From contig NZ_CP036433.1 of assembly GCF_007751035.1 (NCBI RefSeq), positions 7,421,001-7,485,000 on the forward strand: DNA of 64,000 nt, read 5' to 3'. The notes beneath the pieces were generated by a model. The model was not told the DNA's origin. It ran no database searches and saw only the letters and a list, made by a program, of their open reading frames with translations. Positions 17,214-26,546 of this stretch are shown piece by piece. The stretch comes from Lignipirellula cremea (lineage in GTDB: Bacteria; Planctomycetota; Planctomycetia; Pirellulales; Pirellulaceae). Every line of letters starts with the position of its first letter. The stretch's first letter is position 1. Position numbers and translations under genes: made by a program.

Positions 17214-17355
17214 CCCTTTGCGCCTTTGCGTGAGATCCTCTTCGTGACAGAACCGCCAATCCGTCCTTGAACGGCGAGAAGAAAAAATGAGCCGGTTGAA
17301 GAATTTCCCTCGCGTCAATGGGGACTCACGCAAAGGCGCGAAGGCGCAAAGAAGG
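17214..17355. repeat. Inverted pair of CTTTGCGCCTTTGCGTGAG repeats
   Basis: The copy at 17214-17238 reads CCCTTTGCGCCTTTGCGTGA. The inverse copy at 17322-17355 carries CTCACGCAAAGGCGC and an extra half unit. Similar intergenic repeats are widespread in environmental bacteria. They flank about 85 bp without coding content. Confidence 0.6.
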
Positions 17356-17433
17356 ATGAAATGGTGTGAGAATAAATTGGCCGCGACCCTTGGGGATGTC
17401 GCGTTTCAGACTCCGACCAGATGGGGGAAATAG

Positions 17434-17457
17434 CCGAAGTTATTTTTCCCCAACTCC
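17434..17457 (+). repeat. Third copy of the palindromic-element arm
   Basis: CCGAAGTTATTTTTCCCC plus AACTCC matches the right arm at 17096-17119 with few changes, in the same orientation. Confidence 0.7.
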
Positions 17458-17719
17458 CAAGAATTTTTGATGTCTGAAAATGAACCATGAGAGTACCAGG
17501 CTTGCCATCACCTGCAGGAGGGGGCCAATCTCAAAGACGAGATTTTATCTCATTAAAAGGGAAGTCTTATGCGTTTGATAAAACCGGGCATTCGTAAAAA
17601 CCACACTCGCACAACGGACGACTCGCGATATAATTCTGCTACTTTGCCCCCTTCTCTCGTCGGTCGTTTTTTCTTTGACCGATGGACTTCATCCCTTTCG
17701 TCTGATCTGCAGGAGCGCT

Positions 17720-18760
17720 ATGAATCGAACCTTTCTGAAAGCACGTGGTTTCACGCTCGTGGAATTGCTGGTCGTGATCGCCATTATTGGCGTGCTCGTC
17801 GCTTTGCTGTTGCCGGCCGTGCAAATGGCCCGGGAAGCGGCCCGCCGCGCCGCCTGCACGAATAATATGAAACAGATCGGCTTGGCGCTGTCGAATTACC
17901 ATGATGCGCACAAAACATTCCCGCCCGGCGGTATCGGCGTAAGTGGAAAAACGGTGTGGGGCTGGGGAGCGATGATCCTGCCGCAGATGGAGCAAAGCGG
18001 CCTGTATGCGCTGCTGCAGGTAGGCTCACGCTACTTTCCCGATCCCACCACGATCGTGGGCGGCGGAGGTCCGCTGACGTCTTTGGACGCCTTGAATTGC
18101 CCGAGCGATACCGGTCCCGTGCTCCATCCGTCTGATCCGAACGGCCGGTGCGCCGGAATGTATCTGGCTGGCACGACCGAAACCAACATCTATACCTCCG
18201 TCAGCAACTACGTGGCGAACAACGGCTACGGGATCGCCCACTCGACCAATGGAAACAACGGAGCCGTGGCGCGGTTCGACTCCACAGGACCGTTTCGCGT
18301 GTTTGCGGCCAGCACCACCGTCGACTACTCGACCGTACGGATCGACGACATTTCGGACGGTACTTCCCAGACCATTGCCGCCGGCGAACGCTGCTGGTCG
18401 ATGAAGTACTTCGATTCCACCCTGGCGACGCCCGCCACCATCTCCGCCAACTATCTGGCGGCCAGCCCCTTTGGGGCCAAGTACGACGATGAGCGCGCCC
18501 GCCATGGGCTGGCTGCTTTGGTGGCGATCGGCGGCTCCGGCGGTATCAATCGCCCTGGCAACACCACCACGGCCGGCACGTACGCCTATAACGGGTACAG
18601 CAGCCTTCACCCAGGCGGCGCCAATTTTGTCTTCTGCGATGCTTCGACGCACTTCCTGTCGGAGAACATCAATTACCTGCCCGATACGCTCGGCTGCAAC
18701 AGCCTGTTCGAGCAGCTCCTGGCCTACCAGGACGACACGGTCATCACCCGCGAGTACTAA
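17720..18760 (+). CDS. DUF1559 type II pseudopilin-like exported protein
   Basis: 346 residues from ATG 17720, with AGGAG 4 bases upstream. The frame from 17675 adds 15 residues before the pilin signal. The N-terminus [20 protein letters not shown] is a textbook type IV prepilin signal with Glu at +5, cleaved after Gly. The following [20 protein letters not shown], then [15 protein letters not shown], identify DUF1559. The C-terminal [20 protein letters not shown] is the matching end motif. Planctomycetes carry many paralogues of this family, presumably as pseudopilin-like surface or envelope proteins; their exact role is unknown. Confidence 0.95.
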   Translation: MNRTFLKARGFTLVELLVVIAIIGVLVALLLPAVQMAREAARRAACTNNMKQIGLALSNYHDAHKTFPPGGIGVSGKTVWGWGAMILPQMEQSGLYALLQVGSRYFPDPTTIVGGGGPLTSLDALNCPSDTGPVLHPSDPNGRCAGMYLAGTTETNIYTSVSNYVANNGYGIAHSTNGNNGAVARFDSTGPFRVFAASTTVDYSTVRIDDISDGTSQTIAAGERCWSMKYFDSTLATPATISANYLAASPFGAKYDDERARHGLAALVAIGGSGGINRPGNTTTAGTYAYNGYSSLHPGGANFVFCDASTHFLSENINYLPDTLGCNSLFEQLLAYQDDTVITREY

Positions 18761-18820
18761 GGGGACCTTTGACCACAAGTAACCGGGCGTTCGATCACGC
18801 ACGGTTTGTCAAAACTACAG

Positions 18821-18850
18821 AAACGGCCGTCCTGGGGACGGCCGTTTTTC
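18821..18850 (+). terminator. Rho-independent terminator of the DUF1559 gene
   Basis: An 11-bp stem AAACGGCCGTC / GACGGCCGTTT with a five-base loop, ending in a T run, about 60 bases after the stop codon. Confidence 0.85.
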
Positions 18851-18905
18851 GTAGACTGACGAAGCACAGGGGGAAGACTACGTCCTCGAACACAAGATCG
18901 ACAGC

Positions 18906-19379
18906 ATGAACCATGAGAAAGCGATGCTGCGTCTGTTCGGCGCGATGCTGGGAATGACGGCAGCGATCGCCGCTTTGCTCTGGTCGCTCTTCAGCCAGGC
19001 GCATCTGCCAGGACTGGTCCTCAGCGGGCTGGCTCTGCTACTGTGCGGTGGCTGGGCCATTTTTGAGGTGCAGTCGAGCAGCCGGAAAACGTACGACACG
19101 GCGTCGCTGCTGTGCTCTCTGCCGGCGGTCGTGCTGTGCGTGCGGGCCACGCCGAATCCATTCTTCCGGGAACATTTCGGCTGGGCCCCTTTTACTCCCC
19201 AACTATCGGCGTTGCTGGGGGCCGCGTTTGCCTGCGCGCTGGCCGTCACCCTGTTCACCGGGCTGAGCCGACTGGCGGGCCGCGCCAGCCTGCCGGTGCT
19301 GGTCTTTGTGCAGGCCGTTCATCTGGGCGCGCTGGCGTACCTGTCCTGGCTGCTGCTGCTGTCGCTCATGGCCAGGTGA
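18906..19379 (+). CDS. Small membrane protein (157 aa), four predicted spans
   Basis: Hydrophobic segments lie near residues 9-30, 34-53, 100-120 and 128-153. There is a short polar loop after the second (EVQSSSRKTYDTAS). Codon third positions are strongly G/C as in other real genes here. It lies between the DUF1559 terminator and the convergent TPR gene. No family was recognised, and a minus-strand frame at 18878-19258 is a shadow. Confidence 0.6.
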   Translation: MNHEKAMLRLFGAMLGMTAAIAALLWSLFSQAHLPGLVLSGLALLLCGGWAIFEVQSSSRKTYDTASLLCSLPAVVLCVRATPNPFFREHFGWAPFTPQLSALLGAAFACALAVTLFTGLSRLAGRASLPVLVFVQAVHLGALAYLSWLLLLSLMAR

Positions 19380-19428
19380 AGTTCCGCGGGAGCCTGCCGC
19401 TGGACGCACGCGACTTGACGGCGGCGGC

Positions 19429-19767
19429 TCAGCGACGCTGCTGCAGCATCTGGGCCCGGGCCATGGCGTCTTCCGCCAGGATTTTGAACTGCTCGTCGTT
19501 CGAGGCGGTGAAGGCCAAAACGGCGACCCTGCTGAGCGTGGTGTAATTGAGCGCCTCTTCCGGCTCCAGTTCGCACGCTTTGTGGGCGTGGCGGACGGCC
19601 TCTTCATGCTTGTTGACCTTGCCGTAGACGATGCCCAGGGCCATGTGGGGCAGGGCGTACTGCGGATTGGCGGCAGCCGATTCGAGGAACTTGGCGATGG
19701 CCTCCTCGTACTTGCCTTCGTCTTTGAGTTTTTCGGCGACGTTATACAGGTCGCTAGCTTCCGACAT
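19429..19767 (-). CDS. Small TPR-repeat protein (112 aa)
   Basis: Three TPR-like helical pairs: LYNVAEKLKDEGKYEEAIAK, then ALPHMALGIVYGKVNKHEEA, then a less regular third pair. No signal peptide, so it is probably a cytosolic protein-interaction module. GGAG lies 8 bases before the ATG. Its partners are unknown. Confidence 0.8.
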   Translation of the reverse strand: MSEASDLYNVAEKLKDEGKYEEAIAKFLESAAANPQYALPHMALGIVYGKVNKHEEAVRHAHKACELEPEEALNYTTLSRVAVLAFTASNDEQFKILAEDAMARAQMLQQRR

Positions 19768-20212
19768 GATGTTTTCTCCGCGGGAAAATTTTTTTGTAGT
19801 TTATCAGCTGGACGGCGCTTTTCGAAAGGGGCCCGGCTGCCAGGGCGCTGCCCGGCCCGGGCGACATGCGGCGGCTGCGGCGACATTTTTCGTAAAAAAC
19901 GGCGTGAACAGGCCCCGTCCGACAGGGATCGCCTGGCGACGAGGCAGACGTGTCCGCTAGCGACGCCAGCTGCGCCGTCGCTCGATACGAAGCATTTTGA
20001 CCTTTCCCTTCACGCCGGAAAAACGGTATAGCCGATATATTCCCTGACAGATTTCAGGACCCAAGCCGCCGCAACTTTCCAATTTTGGCGGGCGACCTGG
20101 CGGCGATCCGCGCCGTGCACCCCCTGACAAGCTATACATTCTGGCCCTGGGATACCCTCGTCCGATCCGGGCTTGCCCGGGGCAACTATTGTCAATCACG
20201 AGAGCAACCAAC
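19768..20212. other. Intergenic, 445 bp, no gene seen
   Basis: This stretch lies between the divergent TPR gene and lpxA and should contain both promoters. Short frames at 19957-20211 lack ribosome binding sites and family features. Confidence 0.4.
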
Positions 20213-21058
20213 GTGACTCAGATCCATCCCACCGCGATCGTATCTTCCGAAGCATGTCTGGCCGACGACGTTGAAGTGGGTCCCTTTGCCATTATCGAAC
20301 CGGAAGTGACCCTGGGCCCCGGCTGCCGGATCGCAGCCCGCGCCACGGTCAAATCCCGGACGCAGATCGGTGCTGGCACCGTGATCCATGAAGGCGCGAT
20401 TGTCGGCGGGATTCCGCAGCACCTGCAGGGCGGCGAACCGGGCCGCCTGGTGATTGGCAAGCAGAACGTCATTCGTGAAAACGTCACGATCCATCTGGGC
20501 CTGCACGCCGACGATGTCACCAGCATCGGCGACCATAACTTTATCATGGTCAACTCGCATATCGCGCATGATTGCGAAATTGGCAGCCACTGCGTCATTG
20601 CCAACAATGTCATGCTGGCGGGACACATCGCCATCGAGGACCGGGCCTACCTGTCCGGGGCAGTGGCCGTGCATCAGTTTGTGCGGATTGGCGCCTTTGC
20701 GATGGTCGGGGGCCAGGCCCATATCAAACGCGATGTTCCGCCGTTTGTTACGGTCGACGGATTTTCCAGCACCATTGTGGGGCTGAACAAAGTCGGCCTG
20801 CGACGCAACGGCTATACGCGGGAAGAAATGGCCCAGTTAAAAGAGGCGTATCGCCTGATTTATCGCAGCGGAAGCAACTGGCAGGATACGCTGGCAGCAC
20901 TCGGCGAACGCTTCCCGGAATATCCGGCCCGCCGGTATTTTGAATTCTTCAGCGGCGGCAAACGCGGTTTCATGCAGGAACGCCGCAGCCCGCCCGCGGC
21001 CACCTTGCGAATGCCGACGGCCGACGATGCCGACCAGCCGACCCGCCGCGCCGGTTAA
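20213..21058 (+). CDS. lpxA: UDP-N-acetylglucosamine acyltransferase LpxA
   Basis: 281 residues. LpxA transfers an R-3-hydroxyacyl chain from ACP to UDP-GlcNAc, the first step of lipid A synthesis in the cytoplasm. The protein is a left-handed beta-helix of hexapeptide repeats (TAIVSSEACLADDVEVGPFA onward). Catalytic His lies in MVNSHIAHDCEIGSHC, and the family motif GAVAVHQFVRIG is present, followed by the helical C-terminal domain. GTG at 20213 is preferred because it gives MTQIHPTAIV, the family N-terminus. A TTG 24 bases earlier adds 8 residues. Its presence argues for lipopolysaccharide in this planctomycete. Confidence 0.94.
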   Translation: MTQIHPTAIVSSEACLADDVEVGPFAIIEPEVTLGPGCRIAARATVKSRTQIGAGTVIHEGAIVGGIPQHLQGGEPGRLVIGKQNVIRENVTIHLGLHADDVTSIGDHNFIMVNSHIAHDCEIGSHCVIANNVMLAGHIAIEDRAYLSGAVAVHQFVRIGAFAMVGGQAHIKRDVPPFVTVDGFSSTIVGLNKVGLRRNGYTREEMAQLKEAYRLIYRSGSNWQDTLAALGERFPEYPARRYFEFFSGGKRGFMQERRSPPAATLRMPTADDADQPTRRAG

Positions 21059-21078
21059 GGAACGCCGAAAACGAAAAA

Positions 21079-21115
21079 AAGCCGCGTTCTCCCAGGCGGA
21101 AACGCGGCTTCTTTG
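21079..21115 (+). terminator. Rho-independent terminator of lpxA
   Basis: AAGCCGCGTT (21079-21088) pairs with AACGCGGCTT (21101-21110) and is followed by a T-rich tail. It starts 20 bases after the lpxA stop. Confidence 0.8.
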
Positions 21116-21265
21116 TGATCCAGAACGACCGCAACTCCAGCGAGTTCCGCGGTCGCAGCCTACAGGATTCGCTCGGCCGGGGCCGATCTGTCTATCTGCT
21201 GGCGACACTCTTTCTGAAAATCGCACAACAGCCGATCGCAATGTTCGATCCCTGTCGCTCTTTTG

Positions 21266-21697
21266 CTATTCGATGACCGTGCGGGCGGAAACCTGCTTCA
21301 GGTACGACGCATAACGGGTCAGGGCCGGACGAATCAGCCCGCTGATGCGGGATCTGGCCTGCTTGCCGGTCAGTTGCTGACGCTTCCAGCCGGTCGCAGT
21401 CTTCTCGAACAGAATCAGCTGCGGAATCGTGTCCCCCCGCATCAGGGTGGAGGCCAGCGAGTTCTGCTCATCGGCGTCAACCATGGCGAACTCAACCCCT
21501 TCGAGATCGCCCGAGGCGACCATCGCGGGCAGGACATTCTTTTTCATCTCGACACAAGCAGGGCACCATTTGGCGCCAACGAGCACCAGCATGGGTCGGC
21601 CCGATTCGACGCTGTTCGCATAGGCCTTCGAGTACGGCTGGGCCCCAGGGGCGAGCAGCATGGCTTGAAGTACTAGCGCGGCAGTCAATCCTGTCAT
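21266..21697 (-). CDS. Exported thioredoxin-fold protein with CxxC
   Basis: 143 residues from ATG 21697, chosen because AAGGAGA sits 9 bases upstream and the frame begins with a signal peptide (LTAALVLQAMLLAPGA). The thioredoxin core has MLVLVGAKWCPACVEMKKNV (active-site WCPAC, about residues 43-47), a strand FAMVDADEQ, and the cis-Pro loop TIPQLILF. It is probably a periplasmic thiol-disulfide protein. The frame from 21763 adds 22 residues without support. Confidence 0.85.
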   Translation of the reverse strand: MTGLTAALVLQAMLLAPGAQPYSKAYANSVESGRPMLVLVGAKWCPACVEMKKNVLPAMVASGDLEGVEFAMVDADEQNSLASTLMRGDTIPQLILFEKTATGWKRQQLTGKQARSRISGLIRPALTRYASYLKQVSARTVIE

Positions 21698-22292
21698 CGT
21701 GAACGTTCTCCTTAAATGACACAAAAGCCATAGCGAGCGTCCTTGAAACCTTGCTGGCACCACGGGGTGCCGGCAGTTGCCTTAGGGGGCAATTCTACAG
21801 GCGCACGGCTATTTCACGAAAGAAAGTTAGTGGAAGGGAGCAGGAAGCGGCGGGTTCTAAACAAAAATCAACGGGAAGGATGTTGATGCGAACACTCTGA
21901 CCGACAAACGATCTAACCAATCCAGGGAAGTCGACCATCAGGGGGATGGTCGGTCCGGGGTGCAGGGCTATCGTGCGCTACGAATTCAACCGAGTTGGCC
22001 GATTGAATTAGCGAAAGATAGCGAGTGGGAGGTGGGGTGTCTAGGCTATAAGGGAAGAATTCGCAAAATTTAGCCTTTATATAAAATAGGCGGTTTCTGC
22101 TTTGTTCTCATTAAATAGGGCCTGTAACGACGTCGGAAAGCAGTCTAGAGAGCGACGCGATTCGGGTATAGACCCTCGAATGGCTACCCCGACCACAGTC
22201 CTTCTGAAGGGAATCGCCCGCCCCGTCGCAAAGGCGCCGGGCCCAGCCTGCCGCGACTGCCGCCACAGCGAAGCCCGCCGAGCCCCGCCCTG

Positions 22293-22316
22293 GTGACAAA
22301 TCTTGTCACTGTGACA
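22293..22316. promoter_or_regulatory. Operator-like array of three GTGACA/TGTCAC half-sites
   Basis: GTGACA (22293-22298), five bases, TGTCAC (22304-22309), one base, GTGACA (22311-22316). Adjacent half-sites are inverted, which gives two overlapping palindromes. It lies about 120 bases upstream of the best promoter candidate for the DUF1501 gene. No regulator was identified. Confidence 0.35.
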
Positions 22317-22434
22317 GAACATGACGCACTCCAGGAGCCGCACTTCGCAGCGGGCAGGCGCCCCGCATCCGCCGGCCGCGGGAATCGCCGGGCGGCCCGT
22401 CTGCCGGGTCTTCTCGTATAACGCTTATAAAAGG

Positions 22435-22462
22435 TTGCATTGCGGTTGAAATCGTTCAAAAT
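22435..22462 (+). promoter_or_regulatory. Candidate promoter for the DUF1501-hydrolase operon
   Basis: TTGCAT (22435-22440) and CAAAAT (22457-22462) lie 16 bases apart. This would leave a leader of about 200 bases before the ATG at 22670. Confidence 0.25.
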
Positions 22463-22669
22463 GGACAGATTGAAAACCGACCCTGCCTTCCCCGATTCGC
22501 GGAGCGGGAGACGACCCGCGGCGACCCTTCGCCGGCGACCGTCTTCCTGTGCCAGCGCAGTCCCCGGCGTCTTCCACGGCGCTGCCATTTTTTGCCGTCC
22601 CCCTTTCGCCTAGCGCGTCGTCAACAAGCCAGCCTGCACGCCACGTCCCTCCTGACCGCGGAAATTGCC

Positions 22670-24136
22670 ATGAATCCGTTGCGAGAACATTCCCTGCTTG
22701 AAACGCGACGCCACTTTTTTGGACGCACGGCGACCGGCATCGGCGGGGCGGCTCTGGCTTCGATGCTCAACCCGCAACTCTTCGGCGGCGAAGCAAAGCC
22801 CCGCTTTGACACCGAACCCGGAGCCCTGCCGGAGCTGCACTTCGCCCCCAAGGCGAAACGGGTCATCTACCTGTTCATGTCGGGCGCGCCTTCGCAGATC
22901 GATCTGTTTGATTACAAGCCGAAGCTCAACGACATGTACGACCAGGACCTGCCGGATTCCGTCGTCAATGGGCAACGCTTCACGACCATGACCTCCGGGC
23001 AAAAGCGGTTCCCGATCGCCCCCTCCATGTTCAAGTTCGACCAGCACGGCAAGCACGGCGCCTGGATCAGCGAGCTGCTGCCGCATACGGCCTCGCTGGC
23101 GGACGATATCGCCATTTTGAAAACGGTCAACACCGAGGCGATCAACCACGACCCGGCCATCACCTATATTCAAACCGGCAGCCAGATCCCCGGCCGTCCC
23201 AGCCTGGGCGCCTGGCTTTCTTATGGACTCGGCAGCGGCAACCAGAATTTGCCTTCGTTTGTCGTGCTGCTTTCTTCCTGGACCGGACGCAAATCGGCCC
23301 AGGCGTTGTACGACCGGCTGTGGGGTTCCGGCTGGCTGCCCACCCGGCACCAGGGCGTGCGGCTCCGCAGCGACGGCGATCCCGTGCTGTACCTGTCCAA
23401 CCCGCCCGGCATGAGCGAAGCCCAGCGGCGGAAAATGCTCGACGCCTTGGCCCAGTTGAACCAGCAGCGGTTCGCCGAGATTGGCGACCCCGTGATCAAC
23501 GACCGCATCGCCCAGTACGAAATGGCGTACCGCATGCAAACCTCAGTGCCCGAGCTGACCGACATTTCCGGGGAAACCCAGGAGACGCTCGACCTGTACG
23601 GCCCCGAAGCGACCAAGCCGGGGACGTTCGCCGCTTCCTGCCTGCTGGCCCGGCGCCTGGTGGAACGGGATGTCAAGTTTGTGCAGATCTTCATCCGCGG
23701 CTGGGACCAGCACGGCAACCTGCCGGCCGACATTCGCAACCAGTGCAGCGACGTCGACCAGGGCGGAGCCGCGCTGGTCAAAGATCTGAAACGCCGCGGC
23801 ATGCTCGACGATACCCTGATCGTCTGGGGCGGCGAGTTCGGCCGCACCACCTACTGCCAGGGCGGACTGACCAAGACCAACTACGGCCGCGACCATCACC
23901 CCCGCTGCTTCACCATGTGGATGGCGGGCGGCGGCGTCAAACCGGGCATCGTCTATGGACAGACCGACGACTTCAGCTACAACATCACCGAAAATCCGGT
24001 CCACATCCACGACCTCAACGCCACCATCCTGCACTGCCTGGGCGTGGACCACGAACGGCTCACTTACCGCTATCAGGGCCGCGACTTCCGCCTGACCGAT
24101 GTCCACGGCCGGGTCGTCAAAGAGATTCTCACCTGA
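22670..24136 (+). CDS. DUF1501 family Tat-exported protein
   Basis: 488 residues from ATG 22670, the start giving a twin-arginine signal ([16 protein letters not shown]). The longer frame from 22592 adds 26 residues. DUF1501 features: [20 protein letters not shown] near residue 60, [13 protein letters not shown], and a late [17 protein letters not shown] with a following [15 protein letters not shown]. These motifs are typical of the alkaline-phosphatase/sulfatase superfamily fold assigned to DUF1501, one of the largest planctomycete-specific families. The gene ends 88 bases before the hydrolase fusion and is probably co-transcribed with it. Confidence 0.93.
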   Translation: MNPLREHSLLETRRHFFGRTATGIGGAALASMLNPQLFGGEAKPRFDTEPGALPELHFAPKAKRVIYLFMSGAPSQIDLFDYKPKLNDMYDQDLPDSVVNGQRFTTMTSGQKRFPIAPSMFKFDQHGKHGAWISELLPHTASLADDIAILKTVNTEAINHDPAITYIQTGSQIPGRPSLGAWLSYGLGSGNQNLPSFVVLLSSWTGRKSAQALYDRLWGSGWLPTRHQGVRLRSDGDPVLYLSNPPGMSEAQRRKMLDALAQLNQQRFAEIGDPVINDRIAQYEMAYRMQTSVPELTDISGETQETLDLYGPEATKPGTFAASCLLARRLVERDVKFVQIFIRGWDQHGNLPADIRNQCSDVDQGGAALVKDLKRRGMLDDTLIVWGGEFGRTTYCQGGLTKTNYGRDHHPRCFTMWMAGGGVKPGIVYGQTDDFSYNITENPVHIHDLNATILHCLGVDHERLTYRYQGRDFRLTDVHGRVVKEILT

Positions 24137-24224
24137 CCCGGAAGATGATCCCCCTGACCTGAATTCGAAGACCGGTCCCTGCAGGCTTCGCCTGTTCTTT
24201 TGCCTTGGCCTGCGAGACATTGCG

Positions 24225-26420
24225 ATGCGAGTTCTTTCCCAGACGGCCCTGTTCCTTGGCTTGCTGGCCGTGATGCGATCCCCCGCCGCGGCCGACGAAC
24301 CGAAAAGGATCGAGCCGCCCCGCTTTCTGCAGCACACGATCGATGCCGATGCGGTCAACCCGGCTTGCGCCGCGATGGATGTCGACGCCGACGGCCAGCT
24401 GGATATTGTCGCGGGCGGGTTCTGGTACCAGGCGCCCACCTGGAAACGCCGGTTCCTGCGCGACGTCGAACAGATTCGCGGCCGGAACGACGATTACTCC
24501 TGCCTGCCGCTGGATGTCAACGGCGACGGTCGGCTGGATCTGATCAGCGTTAACTATCGCAGCCAGTCGCTGTACTGGGTTGAACACCCAGGCGAGAAGC
24601 TCGCAGACGACGTCGCCTGGAAAAAGCATGTGATCGATACGCCCGGGCCGGCGGAAACCGGCCGGCTGGTCGATGTTGACGGCGACGGCCGGCTGGACGT
24701 ACTGCCCAACGGCGTGAAGTACTCCGCCTGGTACGAGCTTCAACCCCCGCAAAAAAAGGGAGAAGAAGCCTCCTGGATCGCGCACCCGTTACCGCCGGAA
24801 GCGGCCGCGCACGGGCTGGGTTTTGGCGATATCGACGGCGACGGACGCGGCGACCTGGTTTCGCCCGTCGGCTGGTTCGCCGCGCCGGAGGATCGCCGCA
24901 CCGGTCGCTGGACGCAGCATGCCGAGTTCCAGCTGCACCGCGACGCCAGCGTGCCGATCCTGGTGCACGATGTCGATGGCGACGGCGACGCCGACCTGAT
25001 CTGGGGCCGCGGTCACGGCTGCGGCCTGTACTGGCTGGAACAAGCAAAAGCCGACGACGGCAGCCGCAGCTGGACGCAGCATGCGATCGATACCAGCTGG
25101 TCCCAGGCGCACACGCTCCTGCTGGCCGACCTGGATAACGACGGTGCCCCGGAACTGATCGCCGGCAAACGCTTTATGGGCCACGAAGGAAATAACCTGG
25201 GCGAATACGATCCACTGGCCATCTACGGCTACCAGCTTAGTGCGGAATCCCGCACGTGGCGGCGGTTCACGATTGCCAAAGGCGCCGGCTTCGATCTCGA
25301 CGCCAAGGCGGTCGACATCGACCAGGACGGCGATCTCGATCTGGTCGCCTCCACCCGGGGCGGGCTCTGGCTGCTCGAAAACCAGCTCACCGGACAGAAG
25401 GCTCCCACCGCACCGGCCGCGCCGATCGCTTACAAAGATCATCGCCGGGTGATGTACGTCAACACGCCCGAAGGAAAAGAAACTCCGGTCGAAACGCCCT
25501 TTGACTGGGCTCGCCGGCGGGAACATATCCAGCAGGGAATGCAGCTGGCGATGGGCGATCTGCCAGGCCCGGAACGTCGTACGCCGCTGGACGTAGAGTA
25601 CCTGGAAAGCGTCGAAACCGAGAAGTACATCCGTCACAAGATCACCTACGCCAGCGAGCCGGGCGACCGCACGCCGGCGTATCTGCTGGTGCCGAAAAAC
25701 CTGCAGGGCAAGGTTCCCGGCATCCTCTGCCTGCATCCGACCAGCCATCTGGGCAAGGCGCAAATCGTGGGACTCGATGGCCTGCCCAGCCGCTTTTACG
25801 CCCATGAGCTGGCGGAGCTGGGGTTTGTTTGCCTGGCGCCCGACTATCCGAGTTTCGGCGATTACAAAGACTACGACTTTGAGGCCGACGCCCATGAGAG
25901 CGGCACAATGAAAGCGATCTGGACGAATATCCGCGGCCTCGATTTGCTGGAAACCCTGCCCCAAGTCGACGGCGAACGACTAGGCTGCATCGGCCATTCC
26001 CTGGGCGGACACAACGCCCTGTATACCTCGGTCTTCGACCTGCGCATCAAAGCGGTCGCCACCAGCTGCGGCTTCAACGCCTTCCACTATTACAAAGGCG
26101 GCGACCTCAAAGGCTGGACCAGCACCCGTTACATGCCGCGGATCCTGGACCAGTGGCACGCCTCGCCGGACGAGGTTCCGTTTGACTTCCACGAGGTCCT
26201 CGCGGCGATCGCACCCCGGCCGATCTTTGTAAATGCCCCGCTGCACGACTCCAACTTCGACGTGGTCGGCGTGCGGGAAGCTATCGGCGAAGCAGAGAAA
26301 GTTTACGACCTGCTCCAGGCGAAAGGAGCCCTCGAGGTCGTCTACCCGGACGCCCAGCACGACTTCCCCGAGCCAATCCGCCAGCAGACGTACGCCTGGC
26401 TGAAGAAGCAGCTGAAGTAG
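24225..26420 (+). CDS. Exported FG-GAP/VCBS repeat protein fused to an alpha/beta hydrolase
   Basis: 731 residues from ATG 24225, which opens a signal peptide (VLSQTALFLGLLAVM, cut after AAADE). Residues ~30-400 are FG-GAP/VCBS-like blades with Ca-binding Asp loops: AMDVDADGQLDIVAGG, VNGDGRLDLIS, VDGDGDADLIWG, DQDGDLDLVAS. Residues ~440-731 are a dienelactone hydrolase/acetyl xylan esterase-like domain. It has the strand PGILCLHPTSH, the nucleophile elbow GCIGHSLGGHNALY (Ser) and a late DAQHDFPEP (His). The propeller probably binds polysaccharide or protein outside the cell while the hydrolase cleaves an ester. The longer frame from 24099 overlaps the previous gene and is rejected. Confidence 0.85.
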   Translation: MRVLSQTALFLGLLAVMRSPAAADEPKRIEPPRFLQHTIDADAVNPACAAMDVDADGQLDIVAGGFWYQAPTWKRRFLRDVEQIRGRNDDYSCLPLDVNGDGRLDLISVNYRSQSLYWVEHPGEKLADDVAWKKHVIDTPGPAETGRLVDVDGDGRLDVLPNGVKYSAWYELQPPQKKGEEASWIAHPLPPEAAAHGLGFGDIDGDGRGDLVSPVGWFAAPEDRRTGRWTQHAEFQLHRDASVPILVHDVDGDGDADLIWGRGHGCGLYWLEQAKADDGSRSWTQHAIDTSWSQAHTLLLADLDNDGAPELIAGKRFMGHEGNNLGEYDPLAIYGYQLSAESRTWRRFTIAKGAGFDLDAKAVDIDQDGDLDLVASTRGGLWLLENQLTGQKAPTAPAAPIAYKDHRRVMYVNTPEGKETPVETPFDWARRREHIQQGMQLAMGDLPGPERRTPLDVEYLESVETEKYIRHKITYASEPGDRTPAYLLVPKNLQGKVPGILCLHPTSHLGKAQIVGLDGLPSRFYAHELAELGFVCLAPDYPSFGDYKDYDFEADAHESGTMKAIWTNIRGLDLLETLPQVDGERLGCIGHSLGGHNALYTSVFDLRIKAVATSCGFNAFHYYKGGDLKGWTSTRYMPRILDQWHASPDEVPFDFHEVLAAIAPRPIFVNAPLHDSNFDVVGVREAIGEAEKVYDLLQAKGALEVVYPDAQHDFPEPIRQQTYAWLKKQLK

Positions 26421-26546
26421 ACGCTCAGATCACGGCGAAAACGAAAGACCGAAAAGAAAAGAAGTTCCCGCAGTCCATCGTCAAAGAATGCTTCGCCGCC
26501 GGTGCGACGAAGCTGGACGGAGTGTGCCGTGTGACGGGATGGCGGC

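Larger units (their letters stand above)
16732..17719. other. Repeat-rich intergenic region, about 1 kb
   Basis: No gene was supported in this 988-bp stretch. It contains a nested palindromic element (17019-17119), an extra copy of its arm (17434-17457), and a separate inverted pair built on the CTTTGCGCCTTTGCGTGAG motif (17214-17355). The stretch just before the DUF1559 gene is A/T-rich (17530-17645) and likely holds its promoter. Confidence 0.7.
21698..22669. other. Long intergenic region (972 bp) upstream of the DUF1501 gene
   Basis: No gene was supported. It contains a hairpin without T-run at 21932-21952 (CGACCATC / GATGGTCG), a three-half-site operator-like sequence at 22293-22316, and a promoter-like sequence at 22435-22462. 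The AT content is higher around 22060-22150. The minus-strand frame at 22077-22343 looks unlike a protein. Confidence 0.5.

Noticed and set aside
16840-17719. Possible degraded insertion sequence
   Set aside because: Only palindromic repeats are visible; no transposase fragment was found in any frame.
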